A stretch of 64,000 nt of DNA from Paraferrimonas sedimenticola (GTDB lineage: Bacteria > Pseudomonadota > Gammaproteobacteria > Enterobacterales > Shewanellaceae), in NCBI RefSeq assembly GCF_002282855.1, contig NZ_NRIR01000001.1:682001-746000 (forward strand), written 5' to 3'. This document shows positions 53,948 through 64,000 of the stretch, one piece after another (within the stretch, counting starts at the first letter, position 1; every line of letters begins with the position of its first letter). The position numbers and the translations under genes were made by a program. The notes below the pieces were generated by a model, which saw nothing but the letters and a program-made list of their open reading frames with translations, was not told where the DNA came from and ran no database searches.

Positions 53948-55834
53948 TTAGTTGCTCGCTTGGTTATCCTGAGGCTTAACCAATTGCACATCGAGTTGCG
54001 CTTTGGCAAAGTCGGCGGGGACAAAGTCCATACCTGTGGCTTGCTCATACAGCACACCCTTGGCTTTGGCGTATTCGATCATGGACTCATTGTCGACAAA
54101 TCCAGTATCCAGCGCTGGCGCTTGAGCATGCTTAACAAAGGCGTCATAGCCGTCTTTTCCGCCCGCCAAGAAAGTCGAGGTCAACACTGAGTAAACGCGC
54201 TCGTCTTCTAGTGGCAGACAGTCGCCGGGCAGACCTTTCGGGCAGTGCTGAACTTGGGTGATACGCTGTCCTTCAACTAGTCGACCGTCATAGCTCACTG
54301 TCATTTTGGCAGTGATTGGGAAGCCACCGTCACTAACCGCATCCGGATGAGTAGACTGATTAATCACTTGCTCAAGCATTAACTTGATGTGCTCACCTTT
54401 AAGTGAAACCAAACTCAAGGTACCGCCAAATGGCAGCAAGTTGCCCAATACGTAACCCGCGGTCAGCCCTTGCTCTTGGGCTTGAAGGTGAGCTCGAACC
54501 CCACCGCTATTGAGAATCACCATATCAGCGCTTGGCACCTTCCAAGCGAAGGCATTGGCGACCACAGCACCGCCTTCCGAGCCGCTTCTGGCAAGTGATG
54601 CGCCACCGCGGCCCTTGCCTGGAATGCGCACGTGATCGAGAATGCCTGTGTCGAGAGGGTCGTTCTCATCGTTGATCTGAGCAATTACTTGCTCGGAAAA
54701 CTGACTTAAGCTGGGCGCGAGTTGCTCATCGATGATTTGGCGAGACTTAGGATGCTCCTCAACAATGCGCGCTCTTGGGTGCTCGTCCACATAATTCTGC
54801 AGCGATTGCAGCTGGGCCTGGGTCAACTCTGCTTCGCCGGCCTTCGCCTCAAACTGAGCGTCAAACAACAGCTCATTGCCGCCTTGGCAGCCAGCGATAT
54901 TGCCATCAATGTCAAAATTCACTTCGACGAGACCCGCGGCGTGGGCGTATTCACCCGCTTGCACCACACAAGTCTGGCCGCCGTCAGGGTTTTGGTGCAA
55001 TTCAGCGTAGCCCGGGCCATGCCCCATACCAAACTGGTAGAAATTCCCCATCAGAGTGTGTGTGTGCCCACCAACAATTAAATCAACACCATTGACCGAG
55101 CGTGCGACGCGTAAATCTCTATCCAGGCCAATGTGGCTTAGCATAATGATGTGGTTGATGCCCTGTGCTTTGAGTTCATCAACCGTGGCCTGGGCCGCGA
55201 TGACCTCTTGTTCGAAACTAAGGGCTTCGCCTGGCGAGGCCAGTTCAGGCAAGTCTTGTAACACCAGACCGAAAACCCCCACCTTGTGAGGCCCGTAGCT
55301 GCGAACAATATAAGGCTTGATGTTGTCGGTCTTGGCCAGCGCCGAATCTGCACCTATGGTCATATTGGCCGCGAGCACAGGAAAGTTCACCCCTTGCACA
55401 AAGTCCAACAATGGCTCCTCGCCAAGGTCGAACTCGTGGTTGCCAATCACCATGGCATCCAGCCCAAACTCGTTGAGCAGTAATTGATTGCCTAAGCCTT
55501 TGTACAAAGAGAAGTACAAGGTGCCCTGAAACGCATCGCCACCGTGAAGTGCTAAAAAGGGCTTGTCCTGTGCCTCTGCATCACGACGCGCTTGCATCAA
55601 TGCTTGGGCCAATCTCGGATAGCCGCCAATCTTGGCCTGTACCGCCAATTGCCCCTCTGGCAACTCTGCCTGCCACTGGTGGGTCATGGGGTCAAAGTGG
55701 GAGTGTGTATCGTTAACATGGGCCACGGTTAAACTCAGTGGCTCGTAACTTTTTGGGGTTTGTTGGCAACCGACCAGACCTATGGTCACCAAAAGGGCGC
55801 TAACAAGCGCCCCCGTCATTCTAAAATTGTTCAC
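53948..55834 (-). CDS. 5'-nucleotidase/UDP-sugar hydrolase-like lipoprotein
   Basis: A 628-residue protein with lipoprotein signal (VGC, Cys about 23). The N-terminal metallophosphatase domain has HVNDTHSHFDP, GGDAFQGT, GNHEFDLGEE and GGHTHTLM (two-metal ligands). The C-terminal 5'-nucleotidase domain (about 380-600) includes NSGGVRAHL. The architecture resembles UshA and the NutA-type membrane-anchored nucleotidases of Vibrio. A role in scavenging extracellular nucleotides is inferred. It stands alone. Confidence 0.9.
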   Translation of the reverse strand: MNNFRMTGALVSALLVTIGLVGCQQTPKSYEPLSLTVAHVNDTHSHFDPMTHQWQAELPEGQLAVQAKIGGYPRLAQALMQARRDAEAQDKPFLALHGGDAFQGTLYFSLYKGLGNQLLLNEFGLDAMVIGNHEFDLGEEPLLDFVQGVNFPVLAANMTIGADSALAKTDNIKPYIVRSYGPHKVGVFGLVLQDLPELASPGEALSFEQEVIAAQATVDELKAQGINHIIMLSHIGLDRDLRVARSVNGVDLIVGGHTHTLMGNFYQFGMGHGPGYAELHQNPDGGQTCVVQAGEYAHAAGLVEVNFDIDGNIAGCQGGNELLFDAQFEAKAGEAELTQAQLQSLQNYVDEHPRARIVEEHPKSRQIIDEQLAPSLSQFSEQVIAQINDENDPLDTGILDHVRIPGKGRGGASLARSGSEGGAVVANAFAWKVPSADMVILNSGGVRAHLQAQEQGLTAGYVLGNLLPFGGTLSLVSLKGEHIKLMLEQVINQSTHPDAVSDGGFPITAKMTVSYDGRLVEGQRITQVQHCPKGLPGDCLPLEDERVYSVLTSTFLAGGKDGYDAFVKHAQAPALDTGFVDNESMIEYAKAKGVLYEQATGMDFVPADFAKAQLDVQLVKPQDNQASN

Positions 55835-55903
55835 TACTAATCATTTCCGAACTTGGTATTTCCCAGCTTGTGTTTCAAAACCAGTTTCCAAAGAGGTTGC
55901 CCT

Positions 55904-57076
55904 TTAGTTTAGCCCCATCGCGTACTTAAGCACCTGTTTTTTAACAGGACCCGAGTGATTGGCCAATTTAAGACCAACATTGCGCAATACCTTAATTGGG
56001 GTGATTTTGTTGCTAAAGGTCGCGTAGAACATGTCCATCGCTGACATCATCAACAAGTTGTCTTTATAACGCTTGCTTTGGTATTGCTGTAACTGTGCCA
56101 CTGCGCTCCAGTCTTTGCCTTGCGAGATGGCATCGACCACGGTTTCCAGCAGCGCCGCTACGTCCTTGAAACCTAAGTTAACCCCCTGCCCGGCCAGCGG
56201 ATTAATGGTATGCGCGGCATCGCCAATTAACACTAGGTTTTGGTCGACGTATCGCTGAGCGTGACGACGGACCAAAGGGAACTCGCCAAAACCGTCGACA
56301 CTGAACTCGCCCAAGCGCTCTGGGAAAGCTTTGCGGATCTCCACCGCCAACTCTTCATTGGTCATTTGACTCAGTTCGGCAATCCGTTCGGCGGCATCGT
56401 ACCACACAAGCGAGCCGTGATTGCCAGTCAGTGGCAAAAAGGCGCGCGGACCGGATGGGAAGAATTGCTGCCAGGTCGTGTCTTGCTGCGGAGCCGCGGT
56501 GGTGATATTGATCAGCATAGCGTGTTGCTTGTACTCCCAACCACTGATGCCAATACCAGCCCACTGTCGCACTTGCGACATGGCGCCATCGGCACCCACT
56601 AACAACTGGCCACTCACACTATCACCACTGTTCAAGCTCAAATTGATGCGATCGCCGTTTAAAGTAAATTGGCTGATTTGATGCTCGCCAAAAATAGTGA
56701 CCTTGTCGTGAGCCTTAAGCGCTTTCCAAAGCGCCAACTGAATCAGGCGATTCTCAATAATATGGCCGAGGTGGCTAGTATTGATTTGGTCGGAGTGGAA
56801 CTCGGTACTAAAGCCTTGTTCTTCCCAAGTTTGCAAACCTTTGTAGGGGCAGGCGCGAGTATCTAACACGTCTTGCCAGACGCCCAGTCGCTCCAATAAC
56901 TGCTCTGAAGCCACACTAATGGCAGAAACGCGCAAGTCCATGGGTTGAACCGGGTCGAAAGGTTTCGGAGTCTGTCGCTCAATAATTGCCACAGAAAGTC
57001 CGAGCTGCGCCAACCCTAAACCGGTTGCTGCGCCGACCATGCCACCACCATTTACTACTACATCAAAGGCTTGCAT
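55904..57076 (-). CDS. ubiF: UbiH/UbiF/VisC-type FAD monooxygenase UbiF
   Basis: A 390-residue flavin hydroxylase of ubiquinone synthesis. The FAD site GGGMVGAATGLGLAQLG starts at residue about 10, and the second motif, VLIGDAAHTINPLAGQGVNLG, is at about 277. It is divergent from miaB (with one small gene between), as ubiF is in E. coli, which supports UbiF (the C-6 hydroxylation step) over UbiH or VisC. Confidence 0.9.
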   Translation of the reverse strand: MQAFDVVVNGGGMVGAATGLGLAQLGLSVAIIERQTPKPFDPVQPMDLRVSAISVASEQLLERLGVWQDVLDTRACPYKGLQTWEEQGFSTEFHSDQINTSHLGHIIENRLIQLALWKALKAHDKVTIFGEHQISQFTLNGDRINLSLNSGDSVSGQLLVGADGAMSQVRQWAGIGISGWEYKQHAMLINITTAAPQQDTTWQQFFPSGPRAFLPLTGNHGSLVWYDAAERIAELSQMTNEELAVEIRKAFPERLGEFSVDGFGEFPLVRRHAQRYVDQNLVLIGDAAHTINPLAGQGVNLGFKDVAALLETVVDAISQGKDWSAVAQLQQYQSKRYKDNLLMMSAMDMFYATFSNKITPIKVLRNVGLKLANHSGPVKKQVLKYAMGLN

Positions 57077-57280
57077 CGATTGTCGATTCCCAATTGCTAA
57101 CTTTTTTCGAATTTGGCCTCAATTTACCATTTTGTAGCCTGAGAGTCACAGCTGTAAAAGAATGTTTTTGAAACCGCTCTGATACACATTTGTTTACATG
57201 CCGTCACAACTGTTTTGCATCCTTTCCCTACACTTAAATTGTCTAATGTTTGAAGTCCTAAAACACGCCAGGAGACAGTC

Positions 57281-57628
57281 ATGAAAACTTCAGTAGTTAG
57301 AGCGGTTCCATCAGTGTTGAGTGCGGCGATTTTGAGTCTGGGTCTAGCGTTCACAGCGCAAGCTGAAACCGCCACCCAAGCGCAACCAGAAAACACCATG
57401 CCAAGATACATGGTGACCTATCAGCCCGGTTTGGTGGGTGAGCTTCGCAGCGCACACCACTACGAAGTACAAATGGTGCAATACCAAGTGGCCTTAGATG
57501 TAATAGAGCAGGCTCAACAAGGCATTATGTCGTACAAAGACGATTGGCAGGAACAATTGGTAAATCAAGCCCAAACGCAGCTGAATCAAGCGGTTACTAA
57601 TATTGGAGCTGCTACCCTTTCTCGGTGA
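57281..57628 (+). CDS. Hypothetical secreted protein
   Basis: A 115-residue protein with a signal peptide (ends TAQAET, about residue 29) and a helical Gln-rich mature part (QMVQYQVALDVIEQAQQGIM). No family is recognised. GGAG lies ten bases before the ATG. It is inserted between ubiF and miaB, where E. coli has no gene, so it is an accessory gene at a conserved junction. Confidence 0.6.
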   Translation: MKTSVVRAVPSVLSAAILSLGLAFTAQAETATQAQPENTMPRYMVTYQPGLVGELRSAHHYEVQMVQYQVALDVIEQAQQGIMSYKDDWQEQLVNQAQTQLNQAVTNIGAATLSR

Positions 57629-57724
57629 ATTGGTTAAACTTAGCGCAAATGCTGGCAAGCCAAGGGTATCAGGGGTAAAATATCGCGCTTTTATTTTTAC
57701 TAACCCCACGGAGCTTGCTAGCCG

Positions 57725-59149
57725 ATGAGCAAGAAGTTGCACATTAAAACTTGGGGCTGTCAGATGAACGAGTACGACTCGTCGAAGATGGCCGACCTGC
57801 TGGGCGATGCCCAAGGCTACACCTTGACCGAGGAAGCCGAGCAGGCTGATATTCTGCTGTTGAACACCTGTTCAATCCGCGAGAAAGCTCAAGAGAAAGT
57901 ATTCCACCAGCTGGGCCGCTGGAAACACCTCAAAGACCACAAGCCGGAGCTTATCATTGGCGTAGGTGGTTGCGTTGCCTCTCAAGAAGGCGCCCACATT
58001 CGCGAGCGCGCCCCGTTCGTTGACATGGTATTCGGCCCTCAGACCCTACACCGTTTGCCTGAAATGATTGAGCAAATTCAAGCGGGCAACAACGCGGTTA
58101 TCGATATTAGCTTTCCAGAAATCGAGAAGTTCGACAGTTTGCCCGAGCCAAAAGCCGAAGGCGCCACTGCCTTTGTTTCTATCATGGAAGGTTGCTCTAA
58201 GTACTGTAGCTTCTGCGTAGTACCATACACTCGTGGCGAAGAAGTTAGCCGTCCGCTAGATGACGTGCTGGTTGAAATTGCTCAACTTGCCGAGCAAGGG
58301 GTTCGCGAAGTTAACCTATTGGGTCAGAACGTGAACGCCTATGCAGGCAAGACACACGACGGTGAGATTTGCCGTTTCGCCGAGCTACTTGAATACGTGG
58401 CCGCCATCGATGGCATCGACCGTATTCGCTACACCACCAGCCACCCGCTGGAGTTTACTCAAGACATTATCGATGCCTACGCTGAAATTCCTGAGCTTGT
58501 GGATTTCTTGCACCTGCCAGTACAAAGTGGCTCGGATCGCGTGTTGACCATGATGAAGCGCCCGCACACAGCGCTTGAGTATAAGTCGATCATCCGTCGC
58601 TTGAAGAAAGTGCGCCCAAACATGCACATCAGCTCAGACTTTATCGTGGGCTTTCCTGGCGAGACCGACGCGGATTTTGAAGCCACCATGAAGCTGATTG
58701 CCGATGTCGAGTTCGACCAGAGCTTTAGCTTTGTTTACAGCGCGCGCCCTGGTACCCCTGCCGCTGACTTGCCAGATGACGTCACCGAGCAGGCTAAGAA
58801 AGATCGCTTGTATCTGCTACAACAGCGCATCAACCAAAACGCCATGCAATACAGCCGCCGCATGCAAGGCACGGTTCAACGCATATTGGTTGAGGGCCCG
58901 TCAAAGAAAGACATTATGGAGTTGCGCGGTCGTACTGAGAACAACCGAGTGGTTAACTTCGAAGGCAGCCTGGACATGATTGGTCAGTTTGTCGACGTGG
59001 AAATCACCGAGGTGTTTGCCAATTCACTGCGTGGTACTCTAGTACGCCGTGAAGCTGAGATGGACTTGCGCCGCTCTCTGCGTCCCGCCGAGCTGATTGC
59101 CGAGCACAACTCGCGCACCAACCACGGTGTGGAAACCTTTACGCCTTAA
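57725..59149 (+). CDS. miaB: tRNA-2-methylthio-N6-dimethylallyladenosine synthase MiaB
   Basis: A 474-residue radical-SAM methylthiotransferase that makes ms2i6A37. Two Fe-S sites are seen: N-terminal Cys in [21 protein letters not shown] and [10 protein letters not shown], and the radical SAM motif CSKYCSFC (C-x3-C-x2-C). A C-terminal TRAM domain follows. It heads the miaB-ybeZ-ybeY-corC-lnt block. Confidence 0.98.
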   Translation: MSKKLHIKTWGCQMNEYDSSKMADLLGDAQGYTLTEEAEQADILLLNTCSIREKAQEKVFHQLGRWKHLKDHKPELIIGVGGCVASQEGAHIRERAPFVDMVFGPQTLHRLPEMIEQIQAGNNAVIDISFPEIEKFDSLPEPKAEGATAFVSIMEGCSKYCSFCVVPYTRGEEVSRPLDDVLVEIAQLAEQGVREVNLLGQNVNAYAGKTHDGEICRFAELLEYVAAIDGIDRIRYTTSHPLEFTQDIIDAYAEIPELVDFLHLPVQSGSDRVLTMMKRPHTALEYKSIIRRLKKVRPNMHISSDFIVGFPGETDADFEATMKLIADVEFDQSFSFVYSARPGTPAADLPDDVTEQAKKDRLYLLQQRINQNAMQYSRRMQGTVQRILVEGPSKKDIMELRGRTENNRVVNFEGSLDMIGQFVDVEITEVFANSLRGTLVRREAEMDLRRSLRPAELIAEHNSRTNHGVETFTP

Positions 59150-59173
59150 CTTGCACACAAGGAACTCGCCAGT

Positions 59174-60235
59174 TTGAGCAACAAACTTACCACTTTGGAA
59201 CTGTTTTTAGAGCCGTCGGATAGCCGCCGGCTCGCCTCCCTTTGCGGCCCATTTGACGACAATCTAAAGCAATTGGAGCGGCGCCTTGGCGTTGAACTTA
59301 GCTACCGCAACAACCAGTTCTCAATTGTGGGTGAACCCCATCACGCCCTCGGCGTGCAGGAATTACTGAAGTCGCTTTACACAGAAACGGCACCAGTGCG
59401 CGGGCAGATTCCGGACCTAGAACCAGACCAAGTGCACTTAGCCATTCAAGAAGCGCGTATTCTGGACGCCAACGAAACCGACCGTTTCGGCAAAGAAATC
59501 TACGTCAAAACCAAGCGAGGGGTGATTAAGCCCCGCAATCCTAATCAGTCGCAATACATTGCCAATATCGTCAATCACGACATTACCTTTGGGATTGGCC
59601 CGGCCGGTACCGGTAAAACTTACTTGGCGGTAGCCGCTGCGGTGGACGCACTGGAGCGTCAAGAAGTGCGCCGTATTTTGCTGACCCGTCCAGCGGTAGA
59701 GGCCGGTGAAAAGCTCGGTTTTTTACCGGGCGATCTAAGCCAAAAGGTCGACCCTTATTTACGTCCACTGTACGACGCCCTGTTTGAGATGCTCGGCTTT
59801 GAGCGCGTTGAGAAGCTAATTGAGCGCAACGTCATCGAAGTGGCGCCACTGGCCTACATGCGCGGTCGTACCCTCAACGATGCCTTTATCATTCTGGATG
59901 AATCGCAAAACACGACTACCGAGCAGATGAAGATGTTTTTGACCCGTATCGGCTTTAACAGCCGCGCGGTGATCACAGGCGATATTACTCAAATCGACTT
60001 GCCTCGCGGTGTGCGTTCGGGATTGCGTCACGCCATCGAGGTATTGGGTAAGGTCAACGACATCAGCTTTAACTTCTTCCAGTCAAAAGATGTAGTACGC
60101 CACCCTGTCGTGGCCAGTATTGTCGAAGCGTACGAAGCCTACGACCAAGAGCAGCACAAAATAAAAGCCGCCAAAGAAGCGGAAGCTCGTGCTCAGGCTG
60201 AGGCGGCAAAAGCCGATGACAATGCATCAGATTGA
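59174..60235 (+). CDS. ybeZ: PhoH family ATPase YbeZ
   Basis: A 353-residue P-loop protein with Walker [11 protein letters not shown] (about residue 140) and Walker [13 protein letters not shown]; the C-terminal tail is charged and Ala/Glu-rich. It acts with YbeY in RNA maturation according to family knowledge. The start is TTG 59174, with AAGGAAC upstream. Its end overlaps the ybeY start. Confidence 0.95.
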   Translation: MSNKLTTLELFLEPSDSRRLASLCGPFDDNLKQLERRLGVELSYRNNQFSIVGEPHHALGVQELLKSLYTETAPVRGQIPDLEPDQVHLAIQEARILDANETDRFGKEIYVKTKRGVIKPRNPNQSQYIANIVNHDITFGIGPAGTGKTYLAVAAAVDALERQEVRRILLTRPAVEAGEKLGFLPGDLSQKVDPYLRPLYDALFEMLGFERVEKLIERNVIEVAPLAYMRGRTLNDAFIILDESQNTTTEQMKMFLTRIGFNSRAVITGDITQIDLPRGVRSGLRHAIEVLGKVNDISFNFFQSKDVVRHPVVASIVEAYEAYDQEQHKIKAAKEAEARAQAEAAKADDNASD

Positions 60236-60677
60236 TTATCAGATAGCGGTTGAAAGGGACTGGCTGCCAAGCCAGTCTGACCTCGAACTCTGGGTTACAG
60301 CTGCGTTAACTGGCCGCTTTGACAATGAGGCCGAGCTCACCATTCGCGTGGTGGAAAGCGATGAAAGTCAGCAGCTCAATCGCGACTACCGCGGCAAAGA
60401 CAAACCCACCAATGTGCTCAGTTTTCCCTTTGAAGCACCACCGGGTATCGAGCTTAACCTATTGGGCGACTTGATCATTTGCGCCGAAGTGGTGGAAAGC
60501 GAAGCCAACCAGCAAAACAAGCCTCTCACTAGCCATTGGGCCCACATGGTGGTCCATGGTTGCCTGCATTTATTGGGATTCGATCACATAGACGACAATC
60601 AAGCCGAGGCCATGGAAGCCATCGAAATTGCCGTCATGGCTGAGTTGGGGTATAACGATCCCTACGCGGACCAATAA
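60216..60677 (+). CDS. ybeY: Endoribonuclease YbeY
   Basis: A 153-residue metal-dependent rRNA-processing nuclease. The zinc triad HxxxHxxxxxH is visible as [11 protein letters not shown], and [15 protein letters not shown] is the family core. ATG 60216 (AGGCGG nine bases upstream) is chosen over an adjacent ATG at 60222. It overlaps ybeZ by 20 bp. Confidence 0.96.
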   Translation: MTMHQIDYQIAVERDWLPSQSDLELWVTAALTGRFDNEAELTIRVVESDESQQLNRDYRGKDKPTNVLSFPFEAPPGIELNLLGDLIICAEVVESEANQQNKPLTSHWAHMVVHGCLHLLGFDHIDDNQAEAMEAIEIAVMAELGYNDPYADQ

Positions 60678-60721
60678 ATCTGTCATATACTGAATTTTTA
60701 CACTAGCAACAATAGGATACT

Positions 60722-61603
60722 ATGAGCGAAGATAACCCTCCATCGGGCAAGGGCGCCCACAAGAAAACCCTGTTCGAACGCATCGGCCAGATTTTCCAGG
60801 GGGAGCCCCAAAATCGCGAAGAACTCGTGGACGTGATCCACGATGCAGAACAACGCCATCTGATTACCACTGATACCAAAGAGATGATCAAAGGCGTTCT
60901 TGAGGTCACAGACCTAAGAGTTCGGGACATCATGATCCCACGCTCGCAAATTGTTGCCATTCAAAAAGATTTGTCCATCACTGAACTGATGGAAATCGTT
61001 ATCGATTCGTCACACTCTCGCTTTCCCGTGGTCAACGAAGACAAAGACCACATCGAGGGTATTTTGCTGGCGAAAGACCTGCTTCAATACGGCTTTACCA
61101 AAGACTACCAGGACTTCTCCATCGACATGGTGATCCGCCCTGTGGTGGTAGTGCCAGAAAGCAAACGCGTCGACGTGTTGCTCAAAGAATTCCGCTTACA
61201 GCGCTATCACATGGCCATGGTGGTCGATGAGTATGGCGGTGTATCTGGCTTGGTCACCATTGAGGACATTCTCGAAGAAATCGTTGGTGATATCGAAGAC
61301 GAGTACGACCACGACTCCGGCGACGATTTAGAGATTCGTCGCGTCTCCCGTCAGGTCTATATGGTCAAGGCCTTAACCCCAATCGAAGCCTTTAACCAAA
61401 ACTTCGCCACCGAATTCTCCGACGAAGAATTCGACACCATTGGCGGTTTGGTATCCCACGCCTTTGGCCATCTGCCTGAGCGCGGCGAAAAAGTCACTGT
61501 CGAAGGTTTTGAGTTTAAGGTGGTCAACGCCGACACTCGCCGCCTGATCCAGCTGCAAGTCAAAGTGCCCGAGGAAGCACTACAAACCGACGAGACTCTC
61601 TAA
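60722..61603 (+). CDS. corC: CorC/YbeX CBS-domain protein
   Basis: A 293-residue protein with tandem CBS domains (residues about 70-190, [20 protein letters not shown] and [20 protein letters not shown]) and a C-terminal CorC/HlyC domain. It is named for cobalt/magnesium efflux, but the family is also implicated in ribosome maturation, which agrees with its neighbours ybeZ and ybeY. There are 3 bp to lnt. Confidence 0.95.
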   Translation: MSEDNPPSGKGAHKKTLFERIGQIFQGEPQNREELVDVIHDAEQRHLITTDTKEMIKGVLEVTDLRVRDIMIPRSQIVAIQKDLSITELMEIVIDSSHSRFPVVNEDKDHIEGILLAKDLLQYGFTKDYQDFSIDMVIRPVVVVPESKRVDVLLKEFRLQRYHMAMVVDEYGGVSGLVTIEDILEEIVGDIEDEYDHDSGDDLEIRRVSRQVYMVKALTPIEAFNQNFATEFSDEEFDTIGGLVSHAFGHLPERGEKVTVEGFEFKVVNADTRRLIQLQVKVPEEALQTDETL

Positions 61604-61606
61604 AGC

Positions 61607-63109
61607 ATGAATCCCAGCCGTGTTTGGATCGCGACACTCATCGCTTGGCTAGCCGGTGCCTCTACGGCACTGGCCTACGCACCCTATAATTTAAGCCCGA
61701 TTGCCGCCATCGCCTTAGCGGTTCCCCTTTGGCTATCGCAAGGACGCTCTAACAAAGGGCTAGCCGCCATTTGGTTTGGCTATGGCTTTGGTAAATTTGC
61801 GGTTGGCATTAGCTGGGTGCACGTCAGTATGGCGGTCTACGGCGGTTTACCATTGGCGGTGTCTATCGCTCTAATGGCTGGTTTAGCTGCGTATCTGGCC
61901 TTGTACCCCATGTTGGCCGGTCTGCTGCTCAAACGCCTCACCGGTGACTTTAAACCCTTGCCAGTACTGCTGGGCTTTCCGCTGATTTGGACGCTTACCG
62001 AATGGCTTCGCGGCCAATTACTCACCGGCTTCCCTTGGATTTGGGAAGGCTACGCACTGGCCGATACGCCACTGGCGGATTTAGCCAGCATCATAGGCAC
62101 GCTGGGACTGACCGGCTTGATGGCTGCGCTGGGTGCTAGCGTCTACGCCCTGACTCGCGCGAGCTACAAGCCCAGCCTGGTGTTGTGGTTAGTGGTTGCC
62201 CTAAGCGCTATGTTGCCATCGAAACTCACTCCTATGCCCGAAGCCCAGAAGACTATCGATGTGGCTTTGGTGCAGGGCAACATTGAGCAAAGTATGAAGT
62301 GGCGCCCTGAGCGTTTGTGGCCCACTTTGGTGAAATACTTGGAACTGTCGCGACCCCACAAGCAAGCGGATCTCATCGTCTGGCCAGAGGCGGCGATCCC
62401 GGCGCCTGAGCACCAGTTAATGGAGTTCATTCAGTTCGCCGCCAACGAGGTCAAAGAGACTCCGAGCAACATCATCAGCGGCACGATTTTAGTGCAAGAC
62501 GGTGAGTATTATAACTCGCTGCGAGTACTGACAGATTCAGACTCAACTCTGCTGAACGCTGGCGAGCGCTACGATAAACACCACTTGTTGCCCATTGGCG
62601 AGTTTGTGCCCTTTGGCGATTTGCTGCGCCCGTTAGCGCCGTTCTTTAATTTGCCCATGTCGTCCTTTACTCGCGGCGGCTATCAGCAAACCAACCTAAA
62701 AGCCTCGGGTGTCGATTTACTCCCAGCCATTTGCTACGAAATCGCTTTTCCTGAGCAGGTACGCGCCAATCTCAGTGAGGATACCGAGCTGCTATTAACG
62801 GTCTCTAATGACGCTTGGTTTGGCACCAGTGCCGGCCCGTTGCAACACATGCAAATCGCACAAATGCGCAGTATTGAGTTAGGACGCCCATTGCTTCGCA
62901 CCACCAACAATGGGGTCACTGCGATTGTGGATGCCAGTGGCACTATTACCCACAAGATTGAGCAGTTTGAAGAAGGCGTATTGCGCGCCGATGTGGCACT
63001 GGTGAAGCGCGATACTGTATTCGCCCAGTTTGGCCACAGCCTGTGGTGGATACTAGCGTTACTGGGCGGTGTTGCGGCCTTTTGGGTTAACCGCCGTCTG
63101 GTGGACTAA
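61607..63109 (+). CDS. lnt: Apolipoprotein N-acyltransferase
   Basis: A 500-residue inner-membrane enzyme adding the third acyl chain to lipoproteins. It has about eight spans and a nitrilase-type periplasmic domain. The catalytic Glu-Lys-Cys triad is seen as WPEAAIP, YDKHHLLPIGE and PAICYE. The last 23 bp overlap the convergent zinc-ribbon gene. Several lipoproteins in this window would be its substrates. Confidence 0.96.
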   Translation: MNPSRVWIATLIAWLAGASTALAYAPYNLSPIAAIALAVPLWLSQGRSNKGLAAIWFGYGFGKFAVGISWVHVSMAVYGGLPLAVSIALMAGLAAYLALYPMLAGLLLKRLTGDFKPLPVLLGFPLIWTLTEWLRGQLLTGFPWIWEGYALADTPLADLASIIGTLGLTGLMAALGASVYALTRASYKPSLVLWLVVALSAMLPSKLTPMPEAQKTIDVALVQGNIEQSMKWRPERLWPTLVKYLELSRPHKQADLIVWPEAAIPAPEHQLMEFIQFAANEVKETPSNIISGTILVQDGEYYNSLRVLTDSDSTLLNAGERYDKHHLLPIGEFVPFGDLLRPLAPFFNLPMSSFTRGGYQQTNLKASGVDLLPAICYEIAFPEQVRANLSEDTELLLTVSNDAWFGTSAGPLQHMQIAQMRSIELGRPLLRTTNNGVTAIVDASGTITHKIEQFEEGVLRADVALVKRDTVFAQFGHSLWWILALLGGVAAFWVNRRLVD

Positions 63110-63605
63110 GTACGATGGGCGGGCGTTCAAATTGCTCGCTATCGCACTCACTGCAGGCTTGAATCATCGCCGGATGCTCGTAACTGGTAACATGGCCGCA
63201 ATTGTTGCAACGCAGCTCACCATGACCAATGATCTCCCCAGCTAAATAACGTCCCTCGTTCTCGAGGTCGTGCTCTAGTTGTTGACGCTCAATGTGGCTT
63301 TGGTCCGACATTCGATACAACCAGTCCCACAGCTTATCACCGGCCAATAACGCGGTCGGGCTAACATTGACGTCATTGGCATCGCGATTGTTAAGCAGAG
63401 CTCGCACATCACGCCGAACAAAGCCCTCGACCAGATCTAATTCGCCCTTGTCAGCAAACGCTTTGAGTTCAATGTAATCCTTGCTCTGCGCCATCAACTC
63501 ATCGAGCGCATCTATGTCTAATTCGGGATCGCTTTGGAACTTGCGTTGCATTTGTAGCAAGAGTTCATGGTAACAGGTCAGTAATCGCTGGCTGCGCTCG
63601 CTCAT
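63087..63605 (-). CDS. Zinc ribbon protein (DUF1451/YbeL-like)
   Basis: A 172-residue protein, helical in the N-terminal part, with four Cys of a zinc ribbon near the C-terminus (CNNCGHVTSY and CSECDSEQ). It matches YbeL/DUF1451, which in E. coli lies in the same lnt-leuS neighbourhood. Function is unknown. Its end overlaps the lnt end by 23 bp. Confidence 0.85.
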   Translation of the reverse strand: MSERSQRLLTCYHELLLQMQRKFQSDPELDIDALDELMAQSKDYIELKAFADKGELDLVEGFVRRDVRALLNNRDANDVNVSPTALLAGDKLWDWLYRMSDQSHIERQQLEHDLENEGRYLAGEIIGHGELRCNNCGHVTSYEHPAMIQACSECDSEQFERPPIVLSPPDGG

Positions 63606-63785
63606 ATGGCTATTCTCCTAACCCCAGCGCTGTCCGTAAAAAACGCCGCTAGCTCGACGCTTTTGGCTTTCGGTTACAGCCGCTTTGGTTTATTCTATGC
63701 AGATCTTTTTCACCTTCATTATGAACATAGTTAGCGCAGCCCAAATCTGCAAAGCTCGGGCATAAGACGCGCTTAGGAATTTTCA

Positions 63786-64000
63786 ATGTCTCAGGCCTAT
63801 AATCCGGCAGAAATCGAAGCCAAAATTCAGACCCATTGGAGCGAGAGCGGTACCTTTGAAGCCAAAGAAGACCCATCCCGCGAGAAGTTCTACTGTCTGT
63901 CCATGTTCCCCTACCCGTCAGGCCGTCTGCACATGGGGCACGTGCGCAACTACACCATTGGTGATGTGATTTCTCGCTACCAGCGTTTGCAAGGCAAAAA
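63786..64000 (+). CDS. leuS: Leucyl-tRNA synthetase, N-terminal fragment (runs off the window)
   Basis: The first 71 residues of Leu[22 protein letters not shown] onward, with the class I HIGH-type motif as HMGHVRN and PYPSG preceding it. The gene is cut by the window end, so its intactness cannot be judged. leuS follows the lnt region as in related genomes. Confidence 0.97.
   Translation, partial: MSQAYNPAEIEAKIQTHWSESGTFEAKEDPSREKFYCLSMFPYPSGRLHMGHVRNYTIGDVISRYQRLQGK

Overview
The window reads as chromosomal DNA of a marine-type gammaproteobacterium of the Alteromonadales (Shewanella/Ferrimonas-like). This placement is an inference. It rests on an ArcA with Asp54, a CydABX oxidase with an FNR box, several conserved gene orders (yggN-yggL-trmB / mutY-yggX; ubiF / miaB-ybeZ-ybeY-corC-lnt / leuS), a lysine-riboswitch lysC and a TIGR02922-type protein. 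Coding density is high. I see no insertion sequence, prophage, integrase or CRISPR array.

Layout. 1-3.9 kb: a repeat-rich end, the yggN-yggL-trmB and mutY-yggX blocks, and tRNA-Phe. 4-12 kb: a lone TupA-type ATP-grasp gene, a chalcone-isomerase-like secreted protein, a TetR-controlled RND efflux pair, YdcH, and a putative outer-membrane barrel. 12-16.4 kb: cydABX with an upstream FNR box, a 23-codon microprotein unit with its own promoter and terminator, and small membrane proteins. 16.4-27.4 kb: DUF2797 and lipoprotein genes, queG, then a methionine/B12 block (metR, btuF-btuR-btuC-btuD, metH) in which MetJ-type boxes precede metH. 27.5-33.6 kb: pyrBI, a PACE exporter and a tricorn-like secreted protease. 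33.8-36.1 kb: five orphan small genes, mostly secreted or membrane. 36.1-36.7 kb: three tandem candidate small RNA genes. 36.7-45.1 kb: a POT-like transporter, rluA, an AstE/aspartoacylase-like hydrolase, riboswitch-controlled lysC, arcA and an aromatic amino acid permease. 45.1-52 kb: an ArsR (SqrR/BigR/YgaV-like) regulator with a DUF2892 protein, divergent from an RND pump, then a TetR/SDR pair. 52-64 kb: ychF-pth, a 5'-nucleotidase lipoprotein, ubiF, miaB-ybeZ-ybeY-corC-lnt, a zinc-ribbon gene and the start of leuS.

The most interesting structure is at 36.16-36.65 kb. Three consecutive units each have ACACA repeats at 10-11 bp phasing, then exactly 37 bp later the start of a 5' hairpin, then an unpaired-looking TCTCCTTG (complementary to Shine-Dalgarno sequences), then a Rho-independent terminator. 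Two of the units are near-identical and differ in the 5' hairpin by a compensatory base-pair change. I infer a family of activator-dependent small regulatory RNAs. Other regulatory sites worth attention are the MetJ boxes at metH, the FNR box at cydA, the L-box at lysC, and dyad operators at both TetR genes and at the ArsR/RND promoter.
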